Shown here: in pieces, positions 43,822 through 52,122 of the stretch
How the letters are laid out: each line of letters opens with the position of its first letter
Numbering within the stretch: position 1 is the first letter of the stretch
Assembly (NCBI GenBank): GCA_017405785.1
Contig: JAFQZR010000001.1
Location: forward strand, 151,605 to 215,604
DNA length: 64,000 bases
Origin: Erysipelotrichaceae bacterium
GTDB lineage: Bacteria; Bacillota_I; Bacilli_A; Erysipelotrichales; Erysipelotrichaceae
Direction of reading: 5' to 3'
Made by a program: the position numbers and the translations under genes
The notes under the pieces: model-generated
The model's database searches: none
What the model was told of the DNA's origin: nothing
Seen by the model: only the letters and a program-made list of their open reading frames with translations

Positions 43822-44106
43822 TTACTCGATTATTTCTTCTAAATACTCAGGCAATAATAATCTTTTCCGTAAATACGCTATTAAATAACCTGTTATTAAG
43901 CCTGCAAGTCGGTAAATGGTTCGCATATTCTTGTCAGATGTTATCAGTGATCCAATCCCTATTCCAAGAATTGGAGCTAACGTATGAAAACAACATAATA
44001 GTTTGATTCGACTAATATACTCTTTTTTAATTGTACATGTTTTATTGTCATAAACTATCTTGCCGTTTTTTATTGAATATAGTGTAAAGAAACTAATCTT
44101 GTTCAT
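43822..44106 (-). CDS. Small orphan membrane protein
   Basis: A 94-residue, basic, AT-rich gene. One or two hydrophobic stretches (about 35-57 and 66-82) are embedded among Lys/Arg-rich segments. TATAAT lies about 30 nt upstream and AGGAG 10 nt before the ATG, so expression is plausible. I recognise no family. Base composition is clearly lower in GC than the flanking hydrolases and resembles the 60-63 kb region. Confidence 0.55.
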   Translation of the reverse strand: MNKISFFTLYSIKNGKIVYDNKTCTIKKEYISRIKLLCCFHTLAPILGIGIGSLITSDKNMRTIYRLAGLITGYLIAYLRKRLLLPEYLEEIIE

Positions 44107-44150
44107 ACAAGATACTCTCCTTCTGCTATGATTATAACATATGAGTTTTA

Positions 44151-44166
44151 GTGACCATATTTGTCA
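44151..44166 (+). repeat. Isolated copy of the GTGACCAT-TTTGTC motif
   Basis: GTGACCATATTTGTCA here matches, with few changes, the 21-bp tandem repeat at 63552-63593. Both lie beside AT-rich orphan genes. Confidence 0.5.
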
Positions 44167-44167
44167 G

Positions 44168-44190
44168 AAAATCCTGCGTTATGCAGGATT
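44168..44190 (-). terminator. Terminator after the large esterase
   Basis: An 8-bp stem AATCCTGC/GCAGGATT (44170-44177 and 44183-44190) with a 5-nt loop and a short T-run on the minus strand, overlapping the end of the 44189-45871 gene. Confidence 0.8.
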
Positions 44191-45871
44191 ATTCCGTTAT
44201 TTCAAGTGAACCGTCAGGAAGTCTTCTGAACTTCTTCATGAACTCCCAGGCTAAGCGACAGGTATTAGGTCTGATATTATGCATGTGGTTGGAGATGGAT
44301 ACCAGCTGAGTATAAATATTGCCGTCTTCGCTTTCAAAGCATCTGATGGTTGTAACACTCTCAGGATATTCAGGGTCTCCGACTTCAATGTTATAGTCAC
44401 CCTTGATTCCGTAGATCTTGTCTTCCCAGTTTTCCTTATCTTCAAACTTACAATTGTATGGCTTTTTAATCTTGTTGACCTTGAACAGGTTGACCATTCT
44501 GTTGACACATTTTGCATCCTGGAATGGCAATTCAGCTAACGGTGACTGTTCACCGCCATTGTAGAATACCGGTACCAGAACGCTGTCATTAACACGGAAA
44601 GCCTTGGTAAACTGGCAGTTCTCACCGACATCAACAGTAGCATCCATCGGAGCAACTGCGGCTACCACTAATGGATATTCCTGATAGAAATCCCAAGACT
44701 TGATGCCACCCATGGAGAAGCCAGTAGCGTATACTCTGGTTCTGTCGATGGCAAATTCCTCAGCCAGCTTGTCAACGATCTCAACTGTTTCCGTAGCGGT
44801 AACGCCCAGATGCATTTCCACGGCACATAACATGAAGTTATTGTCTCTGGCAATTCTCGGCCAGTCACCGATCATGGCAGTGGCAATTGCGGTATCTCCG
44901 CCGCCATGGAAACACAGTACCAGCGGTACCTGATGAGCAGGATCATGGACATCCATGTCCTTGTTATAGAAGAGAACATAGCCTACTTCATGCTCAGGTC
45001 TGGTAATGCCTGGACCGACATTGTCATCAGAAGTCTTAACTGAGACTCTTACCGGCTTCATGATCAGTCCTTCCTTACGGCAGTTGAATGATTCTCTGAT
45101 CCGACCGGCCCATCTCTTATAGTCACCGATGTACTTATCATACTGATCAACAACATCGAGCTTATCACAGACAGCTACTCTGTTATTACTCTTCAGCAAT
45201 GCTTCATTGACTTCTTCACTGTTGCCGACGGAAACGATGCTGACATTCTCAAATTCAACTTCCGGAACAACTTTTGTATTCTCTAATGTTACGGCTGTCA
45301 GAGTGACATCAGCCATGCCGAGGTCGCCCATGCCTGCCTTGCCTTTGACTTCCTTCATGTAGTATTTTGCCAGATAATCGGCACCGGCATCCTTACCGTA
45401 GACATAAGCGGCTACCGGTGAACCGAAAATGAAATACTCAGGAACCGGATCAAATCCAGGTCTCTTCATTGCAGCTTCCATGAAACGGTTCTTTGGAACC
45501 TTGTCATCATAGAGAATGCCATGGCAGAAGCCCCACTGGCTGATCTTGGTCTTGTCAACGATCCGTTCGTACAGTCCTTCCGATTCATTCTCCCAGTCCT
45601 TCAGCGGATTGGCAAAGATCACCGTTCCGCCATTTTCGGAAGCGATCCGGGCCAGGCCTGTTTCTTCGGCATAGTCAACTGCTTCTTCCCTGTCAAGCTT
45701 TCTGTCTGGGAATACCAGCAGTAATGGCGCACTGTATCCGTAGTTAATGATGTCAGATTCCATGACATCCTTAGGTGCATAAACATAAACATCATGATTT
45801 TCAATCTTCAAGACAGTGAGATAGCCACCTGTTCTGGCTTCAACTGTTTCTACTGTTCTGATAGCTGTCAT
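44189..45871 (-). CDS. Large PHB-depolymerase/feruloyl-esterase-like hydrolase
   Basis: A 560-residue protein with two parts. The C-terminal half (about 290-560) is an alpha/beta hydrolase: PLVLCFHGGGDT (oxyanion), ATGFSMGGIKSWDF with the nucleophile Ser at about 407, and a terminal SNHMHN His. The N-terminal half (about 1-270) also has alpha/beta-hydrolase-like features (PLLLVFPD, WGFCHGIL) without a clear GxSxG elbow, so it may be a degenerate duplicate. It has no signal peptide. GGAGGAT precedes the start. Hydrolysis of an aryl or acyl ester is likely; the substrate is unknown. Confidence 0.82.
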   Translation of the reverse strand: MTAIRTVETVEARTGGYLTVLKIENHDVYVYAPKDVMESDIINYGYSAPLLLVFPDRKLDREEAVDYAEETGLARIASENGGTVIFANPLKDWENESEGLYERIVDKTKISQWGFCHGILYDDKVPKNRFMEAAMKRPGFDPVPEYFIFGSPVAAYVYGKDAGADYLAKYYMKEVKGKAGMGDLGMADVTLTAVTLENTKVVPEVEFENVSIVSVGNSEEVNEALLKSNNRVAVCDKLDVVDQYDKYIGDYKRWAGRIRESFNCRKEGLIMKPVRVSVKTSDDNVGPGITRPEHEVGYVLFYNKDMDVHDPAHQVPLVLCFHGGGDTAIATAMIGDWPRIARDNNFMLCAVEMHLGVTATETVEIVDKLAEEFAIDRTRVYATGFSMGGIKSWDFYQEYPLVVAAVAPMDATVDVGENCQFTKAFRVNDSVLVPVFYNGGEQSPLAELPFQDAKCVNRMVNLFKVNKIKKPYNCKFEDKENWEDKIYGIKGDYNIEVGDPEYPESVTTIRCFESEDGNIYTQLVSISNHMHNIRPNTCRLAWEFMKKFRRLPDGSLEITE

Positions 45872-45951
45872 TATTTCTATCCTCCGTTTTTCCTATTTCA
45901 TTGTATTAGTAACCTGAACATCAGGCATTAAATAAGAACATTTTCACTTAC

Positions 45952-45975
45952 AAAAAAGTAAGCCCTGAAGCTTAC
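45952..45975 (-). terminator. Terminator overlapping a stop codon
   Basis: GTAAGC/GCTTAC (45958-45963 and 45970-45975) with a 6-nt loop, followed on the minus strand by TTTTTT. The stop codon of the gene at 45972 lies inside the stem. Confidence 0.8.
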
Positions 45976-46646
45976 CTGTCAAATTCATTCAAAAGTACAA
46001 ATCCGTCACTGTCTTTTCTGGCATGATAGATGCGCATGCAGCGCGGACACTGTACCAGCAGCTGGTCATTCTGATTGATGCCTCTTAAGTCATAGGTCAT
46101 TAATACGGAACACTTAGGACATTCTATAGACTGAAAACTCTGAGGATCGGCTTCCAGTAACGGCAGTATCTTAATCTCACCAAGCTGATGGAAATGAGCA
46201 TAGAAAGTACGCATTTCAAAAATGCTGGCAACTGCCATTGTAGTTAAGCGATGAGAACCCAGCAGATGATCTTTTCTTTCTTCATCATGATAATACATGA
46301 CCATTTCATCAGTACCGTCAGAGGCTTTTTCCTTAGTTACGATATAACATCCGATACGGGCATCTCTTTCGTCAACGAACATGTAAATGCGGTAACACAG
46401 ATCGTATTCCTGCGGATCCGGAAGTTCCAGTATAACCATAGGAGTATTAATGTCCACTCTCATATGGAAACCGCCGAAGTCTTTTTCAGCATAAGGTAAC
46501 TTCTTCCCGTATCGCTGATACTGTCTCAGGCAGGTCTGATAGAGGACCCGCTTTTCTCCATGCTGAAGAATGTCATCAAAGAATTCCGATGAACCCTGGA
46601 TCCAGTCAGGCAGCATCTCACGCTGATATTCATACATTTCATCCAT
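45972..46646 (-). CDS. Uncharacterised protein with C-terminal zinc ribbon
   Basis: A 224-residue soluble protein. Residues 1 to about 165 are an unrecognised mixed alpha/beta region. The C-terminal 55 residues form a zinc-ribbon, with CPKC and CPRC pairs about 25 residues apart. A strong extended -10 (TGG-TATAAT) lies upstream and GAGG precedes the ATG at 46646; the longer frame to 46667 begins inside that promoter and is unlikely to be the start. No functional context. Confidence 0.65.
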   Translation of the reverse strand: MDEMYEYQREMLPDWIQGSSEFFDDILQHGEKRVLYQTCLRQYQRYGKKLPYAEKDFGGFHMRVDINTPMVILELPDPQEYDLCYRIYMFVDERDARIGCYIVTKEKASDGTDEMVMYYHDEERKDHLLGSHRLTTMAVASIFEMRTFYAHFHQLGEIKILPLLEADPQSFQSIECPKCSVLMTYDLRGINQNDQLLVQCPRCMRIYHARKDSDGFVLLNEFDR

Positions 46647-46699
46647 TTTGTTATACCTCGCTTCCATTATACCAAAAGAAAACTCAGAATTAACTGAGC

Positions 46700-47371
46700 T
46701 TACTTTTTAGCTGTTTTCTTTTTAGGCTTTATCATGTCCAGGGCAATCCTGAATCCATAAAGCAAGGTCGCGCTGATCAGCACCCCGGCCACAATATCAG
46801 TAAACCAGTGAACACCAGACAGAAGTCTTCCTACTACCGTAATGGCTGCCAGAGCATACATTACTATGGTGACGATCTTCAGGATCTTCTGATCTCTGAT
46901 GTACTTATAGAGCACCCAAGGAGCACTGCAGAATACTACCAGTGCCAGCATCGTATGAGATGACGGGAAGCTGGCTTCCGGTTCCGTTTCACCTGGCATG
47001 ATGATCGGGCGATAGTTGATCTCGGCCTTTTCAAAGATGACATACAAGGCAATGACAACCACATACAGCACACCTAAGGCAATGATGTTGCGGTCAACCT
47101 TCTTAAGGCTCTTGCCCAGAATCAGCTGAGACCGTCCGATAAACGCAAAGCCCAGACAGATAAGAATGGCCAGATAACCAAGCAGATTGGTAATGATATA
47201 TAATGGCTTGTTGAAGGTAAAAATACCGGCAAAGAAAGCGTTTATATGGCTGAAGCCGACAGATGTCGCCTTCGGACCAACGATTCCCTTGTCCACAAAG
47301 CATACCAGTAATGACAGGATCATCGTCACACCGGCCAGAATACCAAGTTTTATAAGTCTATCTTTTTTCAT
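46700..47371 (-). CDS. PAP2-family membrane phosphatase
   Basis: A 223-residue membrane protein with about six helices. The PAP2 motifs are KAEINYRP (motif 1, atypical), SFPSSHTM (motif 2, about residues 132-139) and GRLLSGVHWFTDIVAG (motif 3, about 177-192). It probably dephosphorylates undecaprenyl pyrophosphate, phosphatidic acid or another lipid phosphate at the outer membrane face. The ATG at 47371 follows AGAGGT. Motif 1 is less conserved than in BcrC-type enzymes. Confidence 0.87.
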   Translation of the reverse strand: MKKDRLIKLGILAGVTMILSLLVCFVDKGIVGPKATSVGFSHINAFFAGIFTFNKPLYIITNLLGYLAILICLGFAFIGRSQLILGKSLKKVDRNIIALGVLYVVVIALYVIFEKAEINYRPIIMPGETEPEASFPSSHTMLALVVFCSAPWVLYKYIRDQKILKIVTIVMYALAAITVVGRLLSGVHWFTDIVAGVLISATLLYGFRIALDMIKPKKKTAKK

Positions 47372-47422
47372 AGTGTACCTCTTGTCATACAAGTATTACA
47401 CCATCAGCCTGAAAAAGTCAAA

Positions 47423-48133
47423 TTACCCTTCAAGTCTTCCGGTGTACTCTGCATCATTCTTCCCGTTTTTAATGACATTAAGCATTCTGAAGAATACAAC
47501 CAGAGTAATGGCTACCATTATAAACGGTACAAATACCAGGTTATCATTCAGAGCTTGGAATTCATCAGCCAGTGAGAAGTCATAGCATCCGTGTAACAGG
47601 AACGGCAGGAAGAAGGCCCAGAACAGGTTTATCTTGTTTCCGGTCTTCTTGGCTTTGCCGATGAAATAACCCATCAGCATGCCGTAAGAAGCATGCATCA
47701 TTGTAAATCCGCGAACCAGGATCTGCATGATGTTGGTGCTGAAGAAATAGACAACACTCTCAATCAGCTCAAAACCGATGGCTGTAATGCCCGCAAAGGC
47801 AATTACTTCCAGCCAGGAGATGTCAGCGCTGTTCTTCTTGATCATCCTGTCAGCTGTCATGTACTTAACGAATTCCTCAACAGCAGCAGCTATGATAAAG
47901 TCATGGAACGCGGCATTAAGCAGCGGGCTGACTTTGTCCAGACCGGTCAGTGCCCAGAGGATATTGACAACCAGGTCCAGTAAGGCTACTCCTAGCGAAC
48001 ACAGAACACCTTTCAGCAGCATTTTTCCGCAGTTTTTCTGATAGTTTTCTTCCTTGCGTAAGCCGCGCAGATAGAAAAACAGAATAGTACATGGAATAAA
48101 ACTTACTATTAAAGCGATGATAACACCTAACAT
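47423..48133 (-). CDS. PrsW-family intramembrane metalloprotease
   Basis: A 236-residue membrane protein with about seven helices. It has the PrsW motifs: AAAVEEFVKY with the Glu pair (about residues 87-93), FTMMHASYGMLMGYF (about 139-153) with a His, and FLLHGCYDF (about 178-186) with the second His. PrsW proteins cut membrane anti-sigma factors or modify membrane proteins. AAGGAG precedes the start. The gene follows an uncharacterised membrane-protein gene by 4 nt; no sigma/anti-sigma pair is nearby. Confidence 0.9.
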   Translation of the reverse strand: MLGVIIALIVSFIPCTILFFYLRGLRKEENYQKNCGKMLLKGVLCSLGVALLDLVVNILWALTGLDKVSPLLNAAFHDFIIAAAVEEFVKYMTADRMIKKNSADISWLEVIAFAGITAIGFELIESVVYFFSTNIMQILVRGFTMMHASYGMLMGYFIGKAKKTGNKINLFWAFFLPFLLHGCYDFSLADEFQALNDNLVFVPFIMVAITLVVFFRMLNVIKNGKNDAEYTGRLEG

Positions 48134-48137
48134 ATTA

Positions 48138-48701
48138 TTACTCCTTTTTTAAAATACTGTTCACTTCGTCTTTCAGTTTGAACAGAACGACAGCAGTGAT
48201 TATGGCACAAACGATGATTGCAGCTCCTAAAACAACCATGGAAAGAGCAAGTATGGTATCTTCCCGACCTCTGACAGACAGACTCAGACCCAGGAGCGCC
48301 ACATACAGCACCAGGTTAAGGATCTTCAGCATTCTGATAGTTGATTCACGTTTTGAACCGTAATCATTGGCGATCTTTTCCAGAACATCAAACAGAATGA
48401 ACATATATACGGTTGAACCGATAGCTGCCGGTGTCTTGATGAGGTCTGTGCTGAGTTCCGGCTTGGCAAAATCAAGGAACCAGATCACGGCATAGGCAAC
48501 AGTAAGGATAAGTGACAACCATTTAAGATAGATTTTATCCTTAACATAGTCTCCCAGATTGTCAAAAGCCAGGAAAAGCAGTATCCATCCAATAAAGCTA
48601 GGTGTAAAGTTTATCTGAGCGCCATTGACGATCAGGTTCAGATCAACCAGGGTAAACAGAAAGCCAAAAGCTATAAATGTTAATGCTTTTTTCAGATTCA
48701 T
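48138..48701 (-). CDS. Uncharacterised membrane protein
   Basis: A 187-residue protein with about six hydrophobic segments, beginning ALTFIAFGFLFTLVDLNLIVNG and ending with a charged LKDEVNSILKK tail. I do not recognise a family. TAGGTAGGAA precedes the ATG. It ends 4 nt before the PrsW gene and starts 20 nt after the 48722 gene, so it belongs to a four-gene unit with a lipase fusion and a PrsW protease, all membrane or lipid related. Confidence 0.65.
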   Translation of the reverse strand: MNLKKALTFIAFGFLFTLVDLNLIVNGAQINFTPSFIGWILLFLAFDNLGDYVKDKIYLKWLSLILTVAYAVIWFLDFAKPELSTDLIKTPAAIGSTVYMFILFDVLEKIANDYGSKRESTIRMLKILNLVLYVALLGLSLSVRGREDTILALSMVVLGAAIIVCAIITAVVLFKLKDEVNSILKKE

Positions 48702-48721
48702 AAATATTCCTACCTACGGTT

Positions 48722-49195
48722 TTATTGCCATTGGATCCTGGAAAGAATACTTTCCCAGATCCGGACATTGTTTTCCTTTAATTCATTTCTTGTATAATAA
48801 TGCAGATAACACAGAGTCCTGCCGTTCTTTATGACCAGACTCTCAGCATACATTACCACATCATCTTTCTTATATGTGTAACACATGCCATCTGCTTTCT
48901 TTCCTGAAACATCTTTTTTAACGAAGCCTTCCCTGCAGTATCCCAGAGATTCCATCCGCTTGGCGATGATTTTCTCATCTCTGGTGATGATGTCTTTTCC
49001 TGACAGCATCATTGCAGCGAAACCGTTAACCTGCTGATATCCGACAGAAACGAGAATATGACTGTCAGGATCACTGATACATAAGCCTTTTCCATCATTC
49101 AGAAACTGTTTTTCTGCCATTTCCCGTTCAGTCATTTCATGAAAACTGTCGGGATATGACAAAATCATGACATCATCAATGCGCGTGCTTTTCAT
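48722..49195 (-). CDS. Uncharacterised soluble protein
   Basis: A 157-residue protein without signal peptide or membrane segments. The order of strands (MILSYPDSFHEM, GLCISDPDSHILVSVGYQ, CYTYKKDDVVMYAESLVIKNGRTLCYLHYY) suggests a small beta-rich fold like PsbP/DUF1795-type domains, but I cannot confirm that. The ATG at 49195 follows GGGAGAG and lies inside the end of the lipase gene (20-nt overlap). Function unknown. Confidence 0.6.
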   Translation of the reverse strand: MKSTRIDDVMILSYPDSFHEMTEREMAEKQFLNDGKGLCISDPDSHILVSVGYQQVNGFAAMMLSGKDIITRDEKIIAKRMESLGYCREGFVKKDVSGKKADGMCYTYKKDDVVMYAESLVIKNGRTLCYLHYYTRNELKENNVRIWESILSRIQWQ

Positions 49196-51836
49196 AATAT
49201 CTCTCCCGTATAGCTCTGTCACGGTCTTCTCTGCTTACTTCCCTGTATCTGGTAGAGTAAGCGAATAAACCCATGGCCAGATAATAAATAGCTAATGACC
49301 GGACATGTACCATCAGTGTTCTGGTATAAACTTCATCAACAAACAGCAGGACATTGGATACCGCCAGTAATATAGAAGCTGCACGGATCTTCTTCGGCAT
49401 GGTCATTGATGCTGATATCAGGGCCATCAGAATAACACTGTATACCACCATCTGACTCTTTGTTTCGGCATTGATGCCCTTTGACAGATAGATGATAACT
49501 ACGGCTATGAAGCTTAATACGCCCCACAGCACATACTGCCATTTTTCCGGTTTGTCATATACAGTAAAGCAATAAGCCAGAATGGCCATGGCTGCTCCGA
49601 ATATGACAACACCTCCGGCAAAGCTGAAGTTGATCGTCATGTCACCGACCATACAGACAAACAGGGCGATGAATACGTCTCGGCTGAGTCTTGAAGGCTG
49701 TTTACGGTAGCCTAGATAGGCATGATACAGTAATGCAACTCCTATGCCAAGTTTAAGCATGGCACGGGTCATCATGTACTGCGGCATCAGCCAGTAAATC
49801 AGTTCCTGTATCATAAACAGGGCCAACGCAATAAAGGTCAACGCTGCCGGAAGGACATTGTATCTGGTCTTTTCAGACACTAAACCAAGTTTCTTTTTCC
49901 GGCTGATCCTGTGAGAACCAGTAGCCCAGGCAATCAGGAAGCCCAGGATGTTAATGGCCAACAGCGGCAGTGTAAAGGCAAATATGACAATCTGACGCCA
50001 GCTCAGATTAAAGATATTGGCTCTTTCCAGATCGATGGCCAGTTCAGATGAATCGTTGATGTCGATATTGACCTCCTCAAAGGAATCACCGGCTGACAGA
50101 TCAAAATACTCACTGTTTTGATCACCTTTACCAGAGTACATCGTTTCATAATCGCCGGCTTTCATCTCAGCATAATGAACTCTGTTGAATTCATTGTTGG
50201 TATAACCGACTTTTAGAGGAATGGCATGCATTTCCACTCTTTGATCGATATTGGACCTGATCATGATGCTGTAATCCATATCCTTAGGCAGCAGGATGAT
50301 GTGTTCCCCGTTTACTCTTTCCATGAAAACATCCGGAGCATTAGGATCTTTCTTCCTGACAACCGTATTTTCCCATACAAACTCATCCGTGAAAGTACCA
50401 TCGCTCTTAAGGCACTTATAAAGTTCATAGTTGCCAAGAACCATGATTGCCACATCGACATCGCCGCTGATGACTATTCTGAGATAGTCAAGCGAGTCAG
50501 TGTAGATATCATCAGGATTATCGTTTGAAAACAGCCATGACAGATATACTTCCGGAGTATGTTCACGGGCCAGGTTGCCTACCGTAGTAGCATCAGTACT
50601 GCGGTATTTGGCATCAACATCGGAACTTGTCAGATAGCCATATATCGTATATGCAATATATGTCAGCATGCTGTTGGCTTCCTTCTGGTTGGAATCATTG
50701 ATCAGTTCCTTATCCCCTGCTATCTCCATCAGACAGGACATGATATTGGACAGAGACTTGTTCTGCCACATCTTGATGACTCTTTCCTGAAGATGTTCAT
50801 AGTAGATCTTGCTGGTAGGAGCGATCTTCAGAAGATAGTTAAGTATGACCCTCAGTTTGGTATCCCATTCAACATTGTTGAAGAAATCCAGACCGAATGC
50901 CTGTTTATGAATTCTGTTGGCTCTGGCAACCTTGACATTGTAATCACTGTCGGTCTGCTGAGCCGGGGTATAAAGTGTGGTACCGTAGCGGTCATAACCC
51001 CAGTCCGCAAAAGCCAGGTTAGGAACCGGGTCCATCTTACCGCAGATATTGTATATGTTAGGATATTTGCCCGCTTCCGGGTTCTTAGTAGTTCTCGGAG
51101 TGGCAAATGTATAGGCATAAACTGAAGTGGTATCAAAAACATCTGTGTCAACCAGAAGCTTGGAGAAAATGTTGCTGACGGCTGCCGCTCTGGAGAAACC
51201 GGCTACCCAGACCTTGAATCTCTGCCCTGTCAGTCCGCACTTGGCAATGTAACCGAAAAGTCTGTCATAGACTTCACTGGCGGCACTGTAGAAACCCAGA
51301 TGCATTTCATCATCGCCGCAGCTGAAATTGGACAGCCACTCATTGGTATATCCACCGCCGCAGACACCTACCGCAATCAGGGTAAACTCACCCTCTTCAT
51401 CAACTATCTGTTTGTGACCCATGACGGTTGAAACGGTATAGAGTGATGGGTTTTTATCGTAGTCATCAGTACGCAGATCCAGGAAGTGACAGGTATCGAG
51501 GAACTGAGTCAGATGGCGGGATGGGTCATCCCGGCTGTTAGGGTCAAAGTTCGGGCGGAATGCTGATAAGGCCATACCGAAAGACAGTCTTGCCAGACTG
51601 TGGTTATAGTTTTCAGCAGACTTTCTGAAGAAACTGTCCTTATATTCAAAGGTCAGATTAGCCAGTTCTCCTGTCGTGTTGACGTCAAAGAGAACCGTTA
51701 CATTGATGGTATCCGTTTCTCCCAGAAGATCATCTGCTCTAAGAGGTGAAATAAAAGCTGACAGACAGAAAAGAACTGACATCATAACAATCAGTAATCT
51801 GCTCATAGTATTTTTCATTTTATCTGAATACTCCAT
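49176..51836 (-). CDS. Membrane lipase fused to a YhhN-like lysoplasmalogenase domain
   Basis: An 886-residue fusion. It has an N-terminal signal or anchor helix (about 10-32). A secreted class-3-lipase/Mbeg1-like alpha/beta hydrolase follows (about 40-420), with the elbow VAGFSRAAAV and nucleophile Ser215; a further extracellular part reaches about 600. One helix lies at about 625-645, and about eight C-terminal helices (680-880) follow. That last region matches the YhhN/TMEM86 pattern: Tyr-rich helices, CMVGDMTINF then FGAAMAILAYCF. YhhN enzymes hydrolyse the vinyl ether of lysoplasmalogen, and class-3 lipases release fatty acids, so one protein may do both steps. The start at 51836 follows TTGGAGAT. 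Confidence 0.78.
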   Translation of the reverse strand: MEYSDKMKNTMSRLLIVMMSVLFCLSAFISPLRADDLLGETDTINVTVLFDVNTTGELANLTFEYKDSFFRKSAENYNHSLARLSFGMALSAFRPNFDPNSRDDPSRHLTQFLDTCHFLDLRTDDYDKNPSLYTVSTVMGHKQIVDEEGEFTLIAVGVCGGGYTNEWLSNFSCGDDEMHLGFYSAASEVYDRLFGYIAKCGLTGQRFKVWVAGFSRAAAVSNIFSKLLVDTDVFDTTSVYAYTFATPRTTKNPEAGKYPNIYNICGKMDPVPNLAFADWGYDRYGTTLYTPAQQTDSDYNVKVARANRIHKQAFGLDFFNNVEWDTKLRVILNYLLKIAPTSKIYYEHLQERVIKMWQNKSLSNIMSCLMEIAGDKELINDSNQKEANSMLTYIAYTIYGYLTSSDVDAKYRSTDATTVGNLAREHTPEVYLSWLFSNDNPDDIYTDSLDYLRIVISGDVDVAIMVLGNYELYKCLKSDGTFTDEFVWENTVVRKKDPNAPDVFMERVNGEHIILLPKDMDYSIMIRSNIDQRVEMHAIPLKVGYTNNEFNRVHYAEMKAGDYETMYSGKGDQNSEYFDLSAGDSFEEVNIDINDSSELAIDLERANIFNLSWRQIVIFAFTLPLLAINILGFLIAWATGSHRISRKKKLGLVSEKTRYNVLPAALTFIALALFMIQELIYWLMPQYMMTRAMLKLGIGVALLYHAYLGYRKQPSRLSRDVFIALFVCMVGDMTINFSFAGGVVIFGAAMAILAYCFTVYDKPEKWQYVLWGVLSFIAVVIIYLSKGINAETKSQMVVYSVILMALISASMTMPKKIRAASILLAVSNVLLFVDEVYTRTLMVHVRSLAIYYLAMGLFAYSTRYREVSREDRDRAIRERYYEKHAH

Positions 51837-52065
51837 TGTACTATCTCCAACTGACCAAAGATATAAAACTGCAAAAACTCTCAGGCGTACTCCAAAAACC
51901 ATATATCGAATATATGTGTTAAGGATAAGCTTCAGAGAGTTCTGAATTACAAACCTTTACTTCTGTTTTCAGTATATTTTATTTTATATAATAACGTCAA
52001 TAATCTGTCCTGGCCTTAATATGTGATTATTTTAAAATATTACTGTAGCAATTATGTTCGATTGA

Positions 52066-52073
52066 GATATAAT
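52066..52073 (+). promoter_or_regulatory. -10 element of the nucleotidase gene
   Basis: TATAAT at 52068-52073 lies 50 nt before the start at 52123. No good -35 is seen at 17 nt. Confidence 0.45.
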
Positions 52074-52122
52074 GTTAACATCTAACTGTTTTTTTTTTGA
52101 TAAAAGTATTAGCGGAGTATTT

